NCBI RefSeq assembly: GCF_003985145.1
Contig: NZ_ML133521.1
Location: forward strand, 186,001 to 250,000
From: Rhizobium anhuiense
Lineage (GTDB): Bacteria > Pseudomonadota > Alphaproteobacteria > Rhizobiales > Rhizobiaceae
Reading direction: 5' to 3'
DNA: 64,000 bases
Shown: piece after piece, positions 34,161-42,393 of the stretch
How the letters are laid out: each line of letters begins with the position of its first letter
Position numbering within the stretch: position 1 is the first letter of the stretch
The notes under the pieces: model-generated
What the model saw: the letters and a program-made list of their open reading frames with translations, nothing else
The model's database searches: none
Told to the model about the DNA's origin: nothing
Made by a program: the position numbers and the translations under genes

Positions 34161-35237
34161 GTGACAAACGAGGATGTGCCGAAAGACAAGCGTCTCAAGC
34201 CGGGAGAGGCTCAAAAGCTGACGATGGCGGAGGTCGCCAAATATGTCGGCGTCTCCGCCATGACCGTTTCGCGTGCCTTTCGCCAGGATGCGAGCGTTTC
34301 CGAGGAGACCCGCAAGCGCATCATGGAAGCCGTCGATGCGCTCGGCTACGTGCTCGATCTGTCGGCCGGCAGCCTTTCGTCGCGGCGCAGCGGCTTCATC
34401 GCCGCCCTGGTGCCGTCGATCAACAATTCGAATTTTTCCGACACCGCACGCGGCATTACCGATGCGCTGGAAAATACCGGCCTTCAGCTTCTTCTCGGCT
34501 ATACCGACTATTCGGCGGAGAAAGAAGAAGAGCTGATCGAAGCGATGCTGCGCCGCCGCCCGGAAGGCATCATCCTGACCGGTGGTTCGCACACGGCGCG
34601 CGCACGGCGGATGCTCGCAAAAGCCGGCATTCCCGTTGTCGAGACGTGGGAACTTCCGGAAGATCCGATCAATCAGGTCGTCGGCTTCTCCAACAGCGAG
34701 GCGATGTCCTTGCTGGTGCGGACGCTTGCCGGCCAGGGATATCGGAAGTTCGGTTATATCGGCGGAACGACGGCGCGCGATACGCGCGGCAGCCAGCGGC
34801 GCAGCGGTTTCCAGAAGACGGTTGAAGAACTCGGCCTCGGACCGGGACGGATGATTTCCTTCGGCGTTCCGCCCATCACCATGGAACAGGGTGGCCAGGC
34901 AATCGTCAGCCTGCTGGAGCGCTGGCCGGACACGGAAGTGGTTCTCTGCGTTTCCGACCTCTCCGCCTTCGGCGCCATCATGGAATGCACGCGCAGGGGA
35001 ATGAAGGTTCCTCGGGACATCGCCGTTGCCGGTTTCGGCGATTATGAGATCTCCTCCATCTGTCATCCGCGCATCACCACCATCAATGTGGACTGTTATG
35101 GCATCGGTCGCCAGGCGGCCGGTCGCCTGCTGCACGCCCTGCAAAGTGGCGAGGCGACCGGCGATGAGATCACATTGACCGGCTATAGGGTTGTCCTGCG
35201 CGAAAGCACGGACAGGAACGGCACGCCGACAGCTTGA
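34161..35237 (+). CDS. LacI family transcriptional regulator (GntR/IdnR-like)
   Basis: A 358-residue repressor. The N-terminal helix-turn-helix and hinge occupy about 16-75 (LTMAEVAKYVGVSAMTVSRA), followed by a periplasmic-binding-protein fold that binds a sugar or sugar acid (GYTDYSAEKEEELIEAMLRR; VAGFGDYEISSICHPRITTI). The start is GTG at 34161 with GGAG five bases upstream. The HTH sequence and the nearby idonate/gluconate genes resemble the E. coli GntR/IdnR group, whose operators are similar 14-16-base palindromes. It probably binds ATGTTATCGATAACAT at three or four sites in this cluster. Confidence 0.87.
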   Translation: MTNEDVPKDKRLKPGEAQKLTMAEVAKYVGVSAMTVSRAFRQDASVSEETRKRIMEAVDALGYVLDLSAGSLSSRRSGFIAALVPSINNSNFSDTARGITDALENTGLQLLLGYTDYSAEKEEELIEAMLRRRPEGIILTGGSHTARARRMLAKAGIPVVETWELPEDPINQVVGFSNSEAMSLLVRTLAGQGYRKFGYIGGTTARDTRGSQRRSGFQKTVEELGLGPGRMISFGVPPITMEQGGQAIVSLLERWPDTEVVLCVSDLSAFGAIMECTRRGMKVPRDIAVAGFGDYEISSICHPRITTINVDCYGIGRQAAGRLLHALQSGEATGDEITLTGYRVVLRESTDRNGTPTA

Positions 35238-35244
35238 GCACCAC

Positions 35245-35275
35245 AACGCCGCGCGTCTTTCAGATGCGCGGCGTT
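35245..35275 (+). terminator. Hairpin after the LacI regulator gene
   Basis: AACGCCGCGC and GCGCGGCGTT make a perfect 10-base stem around an 11-base loop, 7 bases after the regulator's stop. The DNA beyond is AT-rich (TTTGAATTTTTG) but not a strict T-run. Confidence 0.6.
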
Positions 35276-35342
35276 GCAACAGTTTGAATTTTTGAACATC
35301 TATTTCTGAATCGATTCCGATTTAAGGAATGATCCAGCAGGT

Positions 35343-36374
35343 TCAGAAGGCGATCTGGACTTTCATCGACTTGCTGCGATCGCCGGCCAATTCGAAAGCG
35401 GCGACGGCCTCGTCGATTCCGAAGACACCTGTTAGTAGTGGCTTCAGATCGACGCGACGCGCGTTGATCAGTTCGACGGCGAGCGCAAATTCCTCGTGAA
35501 AACGGAATGTCCCGCGCATCTCGATCTCTTTCGCAACGATCATGTTCTGCGGAATCGAGACATCGCCGCCAAGGCCGAGCTGAACGAGAACGGCGCCGGG
35601 CCTGAGCGTCTCCAGGCCCGCGCGCACCGCCCGTTCATTGCCTGACGCCTCGAACATGACGTCGAAATATCCCTTGTCGGCGCTATAAGCGGCGAGGTCG
35701 GCGGCATGCGTGGCAACGTTGATCGTTCTGTCGGCGCCGCTGGTGCGGGCAATCGCCAGAACGCTGTCGGTCACGTCGGTCGCGACGATCTCGCGGGCGC
35801 CGAGAACGCGGGCTGCAACGATCGCCAGCATGCCGATGGGGCCGCATCCGGTGACGAGCACCCGTTTGCCCAGCAGCGATCCGGCGCGGTTTGCCGCATG
35901 CAGCGTCACGGCAAAGGGTTCGGCAAAGGCGGCCTCGTGGATGGAAATGCCATCGGCGACCTTGTGGCATTGCCAACGTTCCGCCACCAGCCGCTGGCGA
36001 AAGCCGCCCTGAATATGCGGCATCGGCATGGCACTGCCGTAAAACCGCATGTTGAGGCAGTGATTCTGCTGTCCCTTCAGGCAATATTGGCAATGGTTGC
36101 ACGGCCGGCTCGGCGAAACCGCAACGCGGTCTCCGACGGCAAGGTCGGCGACGCCGGAGCCCAGCGCCTTGACCGTGCCGGCGATCTCATGGCCGAGGAT
36201 CATCGGTTCGCGCAGGCGCACGGTGCCGAAACCGCCATGATTGTAATAATGCAAATCGGAACCGCAGATACCGCCGGCTTCGATGGCGATCTCCACCTGC
36301 CCGGCGCCCGCAACCTCCGGCTCGCGCTCCTCGATCCTCAGATCCTTGGCGGCATGGATGACGATGGCTTTCAT
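35343..36374 (-). CDS. idnD: L-idonate 5-dehydrogenase-like zinc dehydrogenase
   Basis: A 343-residue medium-chain dehydrogenase. Catalytic zinc lies at GICGSDLHYYNHGGFG (about 34-49), the spelling typical of IdnD; the structural zinc lobe is CNHCQYCLKGQQNHC (about 93-107); the NAD(P) fold is VTGCGPIGMLAI. It would oxidise L-idonate to 5-keto-D-gluconate in the cytoplasm. The ATG at 36374 is chosen because the homologous N-terminus MKAIVIHAAKDLRIEE begins there. It follows the 2-hydroxyacid dehydrogenase gene by 10 bases and faces the LacI gene. A sorbitol- or threonine-dehydrogenase-like substrate is the main alternative. Confidence 0.8.
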   Translation of the reverse strand: MKAIVIHAAKDLRIEEREPEVAGAGQVEIAIEAGGICGSDLHYYNHGGFGTVRLREPMILGHEIAGTVKALGSGVADLAVGDRVAVSPSRPCNHCQYCLKGQQNHCLNMRFYGSAMPMPHIQGGFRQRLVAERWQCHKVADGISIHEAAFAEPFAVTLHAANRAGSLLGKRVLVTGCGPIGMLAIVAARVLGAREIVATDVTDSVLAIARTSGADRTINVATHAADLAAYSADKGYFDVMFEASGNERAVRAGLETLRPGAVLVQLGLGGDVSIPQNMIVAKEIEMRGTFRFHEEFALAVELINARRVDLKPLLTGVFGIDEAVAAFELAGDRSKSMKVQIAF

Positions 36375-36384
36375 ATCGGGACCC

Positions 36385-37344
36385 TCACACGACGGGAGTT
36401 GGAAGCGGGTTGCCGGCAAAATGCGCGGCGAGATTGTCTCTGACCAACTGGCCCATGGCCTTACGCGTCTCGACGGTACCGGAGCCATGATGGGGCTGCA
36501 ACACCACGTTTTGGAGCGTCAGGAAACGCGCGTCGATCTTCGGTTCGTTCAGGAAGACATCAAGGCCGGCGGCCTTGATCGTGCCATCCCGAAGGGCTGC
36601 GATCAGCGCCTCTTCGTCGACGGTCGTTCCGCGCGAAACATTGATCAACATGCCGTTGGGACCGAGCGCTTTGAGCACATCGGCGTTGATGATCTTCATG
36701 GTCGCCTGCCCGCCGGGGACGATGACGATCAGAAAATCGGCCCAATCGGCAAGTGCGACCAAGTCCGGCTGGTAGGCATGGGCAACATCCTTGTGCTCGT
36801 TGCGGGCGAAGTAGGAGATCTCACAGCCGAAAGCGGCGGCCCGCTTGGCGATCGCCTTGCCGATCCGCCCCATGCCGGCGACCCCGACTTTCTTGCCGGA
36901 GACCCTCGTCACCAGCGGCATGGCGACGCTGCCCCACTGGCCGGAGCGGACGAGAACGTCGGCCTGCGGGATCTGCCTTGCCGTGGCAATCAGCAGTCCG
37001 ATGGCGATATCGGCGACATCTTCGGTCAGCACGTCAGGCGTGTTGGTGACGCGAATGCCGTTGGCGCGGGCATAGGACAGGTCGATAGCGTCGGTGCCGA
37101 CGCCATAACAGGAGACGATCTCCAGCTTCGGCAATTGCGCCATCAGCTCTGCGGACGCGCCGAGTTCGCCGCGCGTCGCTATGGCGCGGATATCCTTGCC
37201 GACTCTTGCAATCAGTTCCTGCCGGTCGGTTGCTTCCCACAGGCGATGGATGCGGTAGTTCGCCTCCAGATCCACCATGTCCCATTCCGGATAAGCTCCG
37301 GCCATCAAGATTTCCATCTCAGGCATTCCGTTTCCATCCCGCAT
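36385..37344 (-). CDS. D-2-hydroxyacid dehydrogenase (GhrB/2-ketoaldonate reductase-like)
   Basis: A 319-residue NAD(P)-dependent dehydrogenase with the cofactor motif GVAGMGRIGKAIAKR (about 150-164), catalytic Arg in NVSRGTTVDEEAL, Glu in NEPKID and His in QPHHGSGTVE. The family reduces glyoxylate, hydroxypyruvate or 2-ketoaldonates; E. coli GhrB reduces 2-keto-L-gulonate and 2-ketogluconate. In this idonate/gluconate cluster a 2-ketoaldonate substrate is likely. Start codons at 37344, 37326 or 37317 are possible; the last two leave more leader after the operator at 37358. It heads the minus-strand operon with idnD. Confidence 0.82.
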   Translation of the reverse strand: MRDGNGMPEMEILMAGAYPEWDMVDLEANYRIHRLWEATDRQELIARVGKDIRAIATRGELGASAELMAQLPKLEIVSCYGVGTDAIDLSYARANGIRVTNTPDVLTEDVADIAIGLLIATARQIPQADVLVRSGQWGSVAMPLVTRVSGKKVGVAGMGRIGKAIAKRAAAFGCEISYFARNEHKDVAHAYQPDLVALADWADFLIVIVPGGQATMKIINADVLKALGPNGMLINVSRGTTVDEEALIAALRDGTIKAAGLDVFLNEPKIDARFLTLQNVVLQPHHGSGTVETRKAMGQLVRDNLAAHFAGNPLPTPVV

Positions 37345-37357
37345 TTTGACAGTTGAT

Positions 37358-37375
37358 TATGTTATCGATAACATA
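37358..37375. promoter_or_regulatory. Perfect 18-bp palindrome, LacI-type operator
   Basis: TATGTTATCGATAACATA is fully symmetrical about 37366/37367. It lies between the divergent dehydrogenase operons, so one repressor dimer could control both. The same core recurs at 39734-39749 and, with mismatches, at 33980 and 34096. Confidence 0.75.
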
Positions 37376-37460
37376 TAATTCGAAAAAGGGATGTCAAGTG
37401 AGTTTCACCGCCAGCGGCAGCGTCAGCCGTCGCCCGCGGCGAGACCGGAGGAGTTATGAG

Positions 37461-38225
37461 ATGAAGAACTTGTTTGATCTTACCGGACGCCTTGCCCTGA
37501 TCACCGGCTCGAGCCAGGGGATCGGTTATGCCCTGGCCGAAGGGCTGGCGCAGCATGGCGCCGAGGTCATCATCAACGGCCGCACGCCCGAAAGCGTCAA
37601 ACGCGCGGTCGCGAGCCTCAAGGATCAAGGCCTGTCGGCCCATGCTGCGATCTTCGACGTCACCAGCAAGGACGCCGCCAAAGAAGGCATAGATGCGATC
37701 GAAGCCGATATCGGGCCGCTCGACATCCTGATCAACAATGCCGGCATGCAGTTTCGCACGCCGCTGGAAGACTTCCCGGCGGACAAATGGGAGCTGCTGC
37801 TGACCACCAATATTTCGAGCGTGTTTTACGTCGGCCAGGCGGCGGCCAAACCCATGATCGCCCGCGGCCAGGGCAAGATCATCAACATTGCCTCCGTGCA
37901 AAGCGAACTGGCGCGCCCCGGCATTGCTCCCTACACGGCGACCAAGGGCGCGGTGCGCAATCTGACCCGCGGCATGTGCGCCGACTGGGCCAAGTACGGC
38001 CTGCAGATCAACGCGATTGCGCCGGGCTATTTCAAGACGCCGCTCAACCAGGCGCTCGTCGACAATCCGGAATTCTCTTCATGGCTCGAGAAGCGGACGC
38101 CGGCCGGACGATGGGGCAATGTCGAGGAACTGGTCGGCGCTGCCGTCTTCCTCTCGGGCCGCGGCTCGTCCTTCATCAACGGGCACACGCTTTATGTCGA
38201 CGGCGGCATCACGACCTGCCTCTGA
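37461..38225 (+). CDS. idnO: Gluconate 5-dehydrogenase (5-keto-D-gluconate reductase)
   Basis: A 254-residue short-chain dehydrogenase. Cofactor motif TGSSQGIGYALAEGL (about 13-27), NNAGMQFRTPLEDF, catalytic Ser near SVQSE and Tyr/Lys in YTATKGAVRN, and the C-terminal NGHTLYVDGGITTCL. MQFRTPLEDFP is characteristic of IdnO/Ga5DH proteins. It interconverts 5-ketogluconate and D-gluconate. The ATG at 37461 has GGAGGAG about seven bases upstream. It begins the plus-strand operon that continues with gluconokinase. Confidence 0.87.
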   Translation: MKNLFDLTGRLALITGSSQGIGYALAEGLAQHGAEVIINGRTPESVKRAVASLKDQGLSAHAAIFDVTSKDAAKEGIDAIEADIGPLDILINNAGMQFRTPLEDFPADKWELLLTTNISSVFYVGQAAAKPMIARGQGKIINIASVQSELARPGIAPYTATKGAVRNLTRGMCADWAKYGLQINAIAPGYFKTPLNQALVDNPEFSSWLEKRTPAGRWGNVEELVGAAVFLSGRGSSFINGHTLYVDGGITTCL

Positions 38226-38238
38226 CAGAGACGGGACG

Positions 38239-38784
38239 ATGAAGCGCGAGAAAATGGCACCGCCTCTGGCCGTTGTCGTCATGGGCGTCAGCGGCTGCGG
38301 CAAATCCTCGGTCGGAGAACGCATTGCTGCCCAAAACGGCATGGCGTTTCTAGAGGGCGACCAGCTCCACCCGCCTCAAAACGTCGAGAAGATGGCGCAG
38401 GGCATACCGCTGACCGACGACGACCGCCTGCCCTGGCTCGACCGGATCGGCGCGGAAATCAGCACCGCGCTGGACGCATCGCAAGGATTGGTGATTTCCT
38501 GTTCGGCGTTGAAGAGAAGCTATCGGGACAGGTTGCGGCAGGCGGCGGGCGGGCGCCTGGCCTTTGTTTTCCTGGAGGGGTCCCGCGATCTGCTGCTGTC
38601 GCGGATGCAGGCGCGTCAAGGCCACTTCATGCCGGCGTCCCTCCTCGACAGCCAGTTGCAGACGCTGGAGCCGCCGGCCGGTGAGCCTGGTGTGGTGACG
38701 GTGGCGATCGATAATGCCTTGGATGATATTGTAGCGCTGGCTTGCAAGGGATTGAGCGGCATGGCCGTCAAGGGAGGAGATTAG
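38239..38784 (+). CDS. gntK: Gluconokinase
   Basis: A 181-residue kinase of the GntK/IdnK family that phosphorylates D-gluconate to 6-phosphogluconate. P-loop VMGVSGCGKSSVG (about 14-26), EGDQLHPPQNVEKMAQGIPL, DDRLPWLDRI, and the second signature SCSALKRSYRDRLR are all present. The end LDSQLQTLEPP matches the family lid. It lies 13 bases after idnO. An ATG at 38254 is an alternative start. Confidence 0.92.
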   Translation: MKREKMAPPLAVVVMGVSGCGKSSVGERIAAQNGMAFLEGDQLHPPQNVEKMAQGIPLTDDDRLPWLDRIGAEISTALDASQGLVISCSALKRSYRDRLRQAAGGRLAFVFLEGSRDLLLSRMQARQGHFMPASLLDSQLQTLEPPAGEPGVVTVAIDNALDDIVALACKGLSGMAVKGGD

Positions 38785-38785
38785 C

Positions 38786-39679
38786 ATGCAGGATGATCAC
38801 AGGGCAGATGTCGCCGTCATCGGCGCCGGCATCATGGGAACGGCAATCGTCAGCCGATTGATCGAAACCGGGCACAAGGTCTCGGTCTTCGACCTGGACG
38901 CCGAAAAAGTCGCGGCTTTGCAGGCCAAGGGTGCCTATGCGGCAGGCTCCGTGGAGGATGCGGTCTCACGGTCGGCGTTTTGTGTGCTCAGCCTCAATCA
39001 CGCAAATATCGTCCGGGCCGTCGTCTTCGGCGAAAAAGGTGTTTCGGCGGCTGCCAATGCCGACAAGGTGCTGATCGACATGTCCTCGATCGACCCGGCC
39101 GAAACGGCCGACATGGCGACACGGTTGCGCCGGGAAACCGGCATGGCATGGGTGGATTGCCCATTGTCCGGCGGCGTGCCGGGTGCGCTGAGCGGACGCC
39201 TGACGATCATGGCCGGCGGCAGCCCCGAGGATTTCGAGCGGGCGCGCGTGGTGATGCGGCATCTTGCCGCCAATTACACGCTGATGGGCGCATCGGGCGC
39301 CGGGCAGACCACGAAGCTGATCAATCAGCTGTTTTGCGCCGTTCTGTTCCAGGCCGTCGCCGAGGCGGTCAAGCTCGCTGAAGCCGGCGGCGTCGATCCG
39401 GCTGCCATTCCGGCAGCCCTTGCCGGCGGCAGGGCGGATAGTCGCATATTGCAGGAATTCATGGCGAAATTCGCCGCCCGGGATTTCTCGCCGACAGGCA
39501 GGATAGACAATATGTTGAAGGACTTGGATTCGCTTCAGGCCTTTGCGCTGAAGACGAAGACGCCATTGCCGATGACCGGCGCGGTGGTCGAGATCCACCG
39601 CCTGCTCTGCTCTGCCGGCCTCGGGCCGAAGGACTCGGCCGAGATGATGCGGCTTCTCGACGGATTTCAGGCCGGCTGA
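38786..39679 (+). CDS. NAD(P)-dependent beta-hydroxyacid dehydrogenase
   Basis: A 297-residue enzyme of the 3-hydroxyisobutyrate / tartronate-semialdehyde reductase / 6-phosphogluconate dehydrogenase superfamily. Cofactor motif VIGAGIMGTAIVSRLIETGH (about 11-30), substrate loop DCPLSGGVPGALSGRLTIM, and the catalytic Lys in GAGQTTKLINQLFC. GGGAGGAG precedes the ATG by about seven bases, one base after gntK. Its exact hydroxyacid is not clear; in this cluster it may recycle a side product of sugar-acid oxidation. Confidence 0.83.
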   Translation: MQDDHRADVAVIGAGIMGTAIVSRLIETGHKVSVFDLDAEKVAALQAKGAYAAGSVEDAVSRSAFCVLSLNHANIVRAVVFGEKGVSAAANADKVLIDMSSIDPAETADMATRLRRETGMAWVDCPLSGGVPGALSGRLTIMAGGSPEDFERARVVMRHLAANYTLMGASGAGQTTKLINQLFCAVLFQAVAEAVKLAEAGGVDPAAIPAALAGGRADSRILQEFMAKFAARDFSPTGRIDNMLKDLDSLQAFALKTKTPLPMTGAVVEIHRLLCSAGLGPKDSAEMMRLLDGFQAG

Positions 39680-39733
39680 CGTCAATTCCTCGAGAAATTC
39701 GCGATCGTCATCTTTCCGCTTGACCATCCGTAA

Positions 39734-39749
39734 ATGTTATCGATAACAT
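39734..39749. promoter_or_regulatory. Perfect 16-bp palindrome, LacI-type operator before the ABC genes
   Basis: ATGTTATCGATAACAT is identical to the core of the palindrome at 37358-37375. It lies 37 bases before the GTG start of the importer ATPase gene and marks a second promoter inside the cluster. Confidence 0.75.
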
Positions 39750-39786
39750 ACAGTCAATGACAACTGCAGCTTTGGGAGGAGCCACA

Positions 39787-41283
39787 GTGGAAGCCAAGAG
39801 ACTGCTGGAGTTCCAGTCGATCACCAAGAGCTTCGGCGGCACGCAGGCGCTGCGGGACGTCTCGATCGACCTGCGCGAGGGCGAAATCCTCGCGCTGCTG
39901 GGAGAAAACGGCGCCGGCAAATCGACGCTCATCAAGACACTTGCCGGCATCTACAAGCCTGATAGCGGCGACATCCTGTTTCGCGGCCAGAGCTATCATC
40001 ACCGCCCTCCGAAGCCGAACGAGCGGCAGCCGGTTGCCTTCATCCACCAGGATCTCGGTCTGATCGAGTGGATGACGGTCGGCGAGAACATGGGCCTGTC
40101 GCAGGGCTTCTCGATGCGTCGCGGCCTGATCGATTGGAACAGGACGCAGGCGCGTGCCAAGGAAGCCTTGAAACTGGTCGGCTGCGATTTTGATCCCACC
40201 ACGCGGGTCTCGGCGCTGTCGCGCACCGAAAAATCGCTTGTCGCCATTGCCCGTGCGCTTGCCGTCGAAGCCGACGTTCTGGTGCTCGACGAGCCGACGG
40301 CGAGCCTTCCCGCCGATGAAGTCGATCGGCTGTTCAATGCGATCCGCCCGCTGAAGGACCGCGGCGTCGGCATGATCTACGTCTCCCACAGGCTCGACGA
40401 GATTTTCCGCATCGCCGATCGGGTCGCCGTTCTGCGCGACGGCTGTATGGTGGGACAGAAGCCCGTCAGCCAGACGACACCCGACGACCTGGTGACGATG
40501 ATCATCGGCCGCAGCGGCGACAGCCTCTTTTCCAAGACGGAGATCAGGCCCGGCAAGGCAATCGTCGAGGTTCGCGATCTCGTTTGCGCCGGCACGAGCC
40601 CGATATCCTTCGATATAAGAGAGGGCGAGCTTCTGGGCCTTGCTGGATTGCGTGGCGCCGGGCAGGAAAGGATCGGCCGCGCGCTGTTCGGTTGCGAGCC
40701 CTTCAACGGCTCGGTTCTGCTGCATGGCGAGGCCCCGGACCTTTCGAGCCCGCTGCGGGCCATGGCGTCGGGCATCGGCTTGATTGCCCGTGACCGGACG
40801 GAGGAATCCGTGGCGCTGTCGCTTTCCATTCGGGAAAATACCTATCTCAATCCGGGCGCCGTCGGACGTGGGCTTTTGTCCTTCCTGTCGCCGCGCGGCG
40901 AAGCCGATCTTGCCCATAAGATCGGCCATTCCGTCGGCCTGCGGCCGAACGACCCGGATTTGCCGGTGGAGGCCCTGTCGGGCGGCAACCAGCAGAAGGT
41001 GGTCGTCGGCCGCTGGCTGGCGACCGGCCGCAAGCTGCTGATTGCCGAAGATCCGACCGCCGGCGTCGACATCGGCGCGCGTGCGGAGATCTACCGTCTG
41101 ATCACGCAGGCACTCGAGGCCGGTCTCGCGGTTGTCGTGGTGTCGACGGATTTCGAGGAAATCGCCCATATCTGCCACCGCGCGCTGGTCTTCTCGCGCG
41201 GCAAAATCGTCAGTGAACTGATTGGAAGCGCCCTGACGACGGAGGCGGTCATCACAGCCGCATCCGCATCGGAAGCCGCTTGA
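39787..41283 (+). CDS. Sugar ABC transporter dual ATP-binding protein (RbsA/XylG class)
   Basis: About 498 residues with two ATPase domains in one chain. Domain 1 has the P-loop GENGAGKST (about 36-44) and Walker B VLVLDEPTASLP, but its signature reads LSRTEKSLVAIARAL instead of LSxGQ. Domain 2 has a degenerate P-loop (GLRGAGQERIGRAL) with an intact LSGGNQQKV signature. This uneven pattern is usual for the RbsA class. Start GTG 39787 has GGGAGGAG at the right distance; an ATG at 39757 has none. It energises the importer for the sugar acid used by the idonate/gluconate enzymes. Confidence 0.88.
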   Translation: MEAKRLLEFQSITKSFGGTQALRDVSIDLREGEILALLGENGAGKSTLIKTLAGIYKPDSGDILFRGQSYHHRPPKPNERQPVAFIHQDLGLIEWMTVGENMGLSQGFSMRRGLIDWNRTQARAKEALKLVGCDFDPTTRVSALSRTEKSLVAIARALAVEADVLVLDEPTASLPADEVDRLFNAIRPLKDRGVGMIYVSHRLDEIFRIADRVAVLRDGCMVGQKPVSQTTPDDLVTMIIGRSGDSLFSKTEIRPGKAIVEVRDLVCAGTSPISFDIREGELLGLAGLRGAGQERIGRALFGCEPFNGSVLLHGEAPDLSSPLRAMASGIGLIARDRTEESVALSLSIRENTYLNPGAVGRGLLSFLSPRGEADLAHKIGHSVGLRPNDPDLPVEALSGGNQQKVVVGRWLATGRKLLIAEDPTAGVDIGARAEIYRLITQALEAGLAVVVVSTDFEEIAHICHRALVFSRGKIVSELIGSALTTEAVITAASASEAA

Positions 41284-41301
41284 GCCATCGGGAGAACAGC
41301 C

Positions 41302-42342
41302 ATGCAATCCATTGAATCCACGGCGTTGGAGCCGACCAAGAGCGAAATGGCCGGCCTGTCCACAGGCCAGAAGATCGGACGCCTGATCCCGGTTTACGGG
41401 CTGGTGATCCTGACCGTCGGCCTGATCGTGATCTTCTCGATCCTGCTGCCCGATACGTTCCCGACCGTGTTGAACATCCGCTCGATCGTTTCCGACAAGG
41501 CAATCATTGCGCTTCTGTCGCTCGCCGCGATGATCCCGATGGCGTCGGGCCGCATCGATCTCACCGTCGGTTATGGCATCGTGCTCTGGCACATTCTCGC
41601 CATCAGCCTGCAGACGGCCTACGGCCTGCCCTGGCCGGTCGCAGTCCTCATCGTTCTCGCACTCGGCGTCTTCACCGGCTTCATAAACGGCCTGCTGGTG
41701 GAGGTCGCGAAGATCGACAGCTTCATCGCGACGCTCGGCACAGGAACGGTTCTTTACGCGCTTGCCCTCTGGCACACCGGTGGGCGACAGGTGGTCGGCG
41801 TCCTGCCGGAAGGTTTCTATGCGCTGAACGGCACCATGCTGTTCGGCCTGCCGATCACCGGCTTCTACGTGCTGCTGATCGCCATCTGCATGTGGATCGT
41901 GCTCGAATACCTGCCGATCGGCCGGTATCTCTACGCCATCGGCGCCAATCCGAAGGCCGCCGCCCTCAATGGCATTCCGGTCCGCAAATTCGTGATCGGC
42001 GCCTTCGTCACCTCGGGGCTGCTGGCGGCCCTGACCGGGGTCCTGCTCGCCTCGAAGCTGCGGATCGGCCAGGCAAGCGTCGGCCTCGAATATCTGCTGC
42101 CGGCGCTTGTTGGCGCATTTCTCGGATCGACGACGATCAAGCCCGGACGGGTGAACGTCTGGGGCACCTTGATCGGCGTCATCATCCTGGCGGTCGGAAT
42201 TTCCGGAATTCAGCAATTCGGCGGATCGTTCTTCGTCGAACCGCTGTTCAACGGCGTCACCCTGCTGATTGCCATCGGCATAGCAGGTTACGCCCAGCGC
42301 AAACGCGGAGCTGTGAGGAGGATCACACCCGCATCCAAATGA
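41302..42342 (+). CDS. Sugar ABC transporter permease (RbsC class)
   Basis: A 346-residue inner-membrane permease with about ten hydrophobic segments. Family hallmarks are SGRIDLTVGYGIVLWHILA (usually SGGIDLSVG), the ATLGTGTVLYALAL loop, YAIGANPKAAALNGIPVRKF (coupling loop) and the late LVGAFLGSTTIKPGRVNVWG. It lies 18 bases after the ATPase gene and pairs with the binding protein that follows. Confidence 0.9.
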   Translation: MQSIESTALEPTKSEMAGLSTGQKIGRLIPVYGLVILTVGLIVIFSILLPDTFPTVLNIRSIVSDKAIIALLSLAAMIPMASGRIDLTVGYGIVLWHILAISLQTAYGLPWPVAVLIVLALGVFTGFINGLLVEVAKIDSFIATLGTGTVLYALALWHTGGRQVVGVLPEGFYALNGTMLFGLPITGFYVLLIAICMWIVLEYLPIGRYLYAIGANPKAAALNGIPVRKFVIGAFVTSGLLAALTGVLLASKLRIGQASVGLEYLLPALVGAFLGSTTIKPGRVNVWGTLIGVIILAVGISGIQQFGGSFFVEPLFNGVTLLIAIGIAGYAQRKRGAVRRITPASK

Positions 42343-42393
42343 GGATGCCGGCTCATCCCGGCATTTCACAACAAACAAAATGGAGGAGTGAAC

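Noticed and set aside
39754..42378. Very long minus-strand frame (874 codons) opposite the sugar ABC genes
   Set aside because: It lies opposite two certain transporter genes, is rich in Asp, Arg, Gln and Gly as antisense frames are in GC-rich DNA, and has no recognisable domain.
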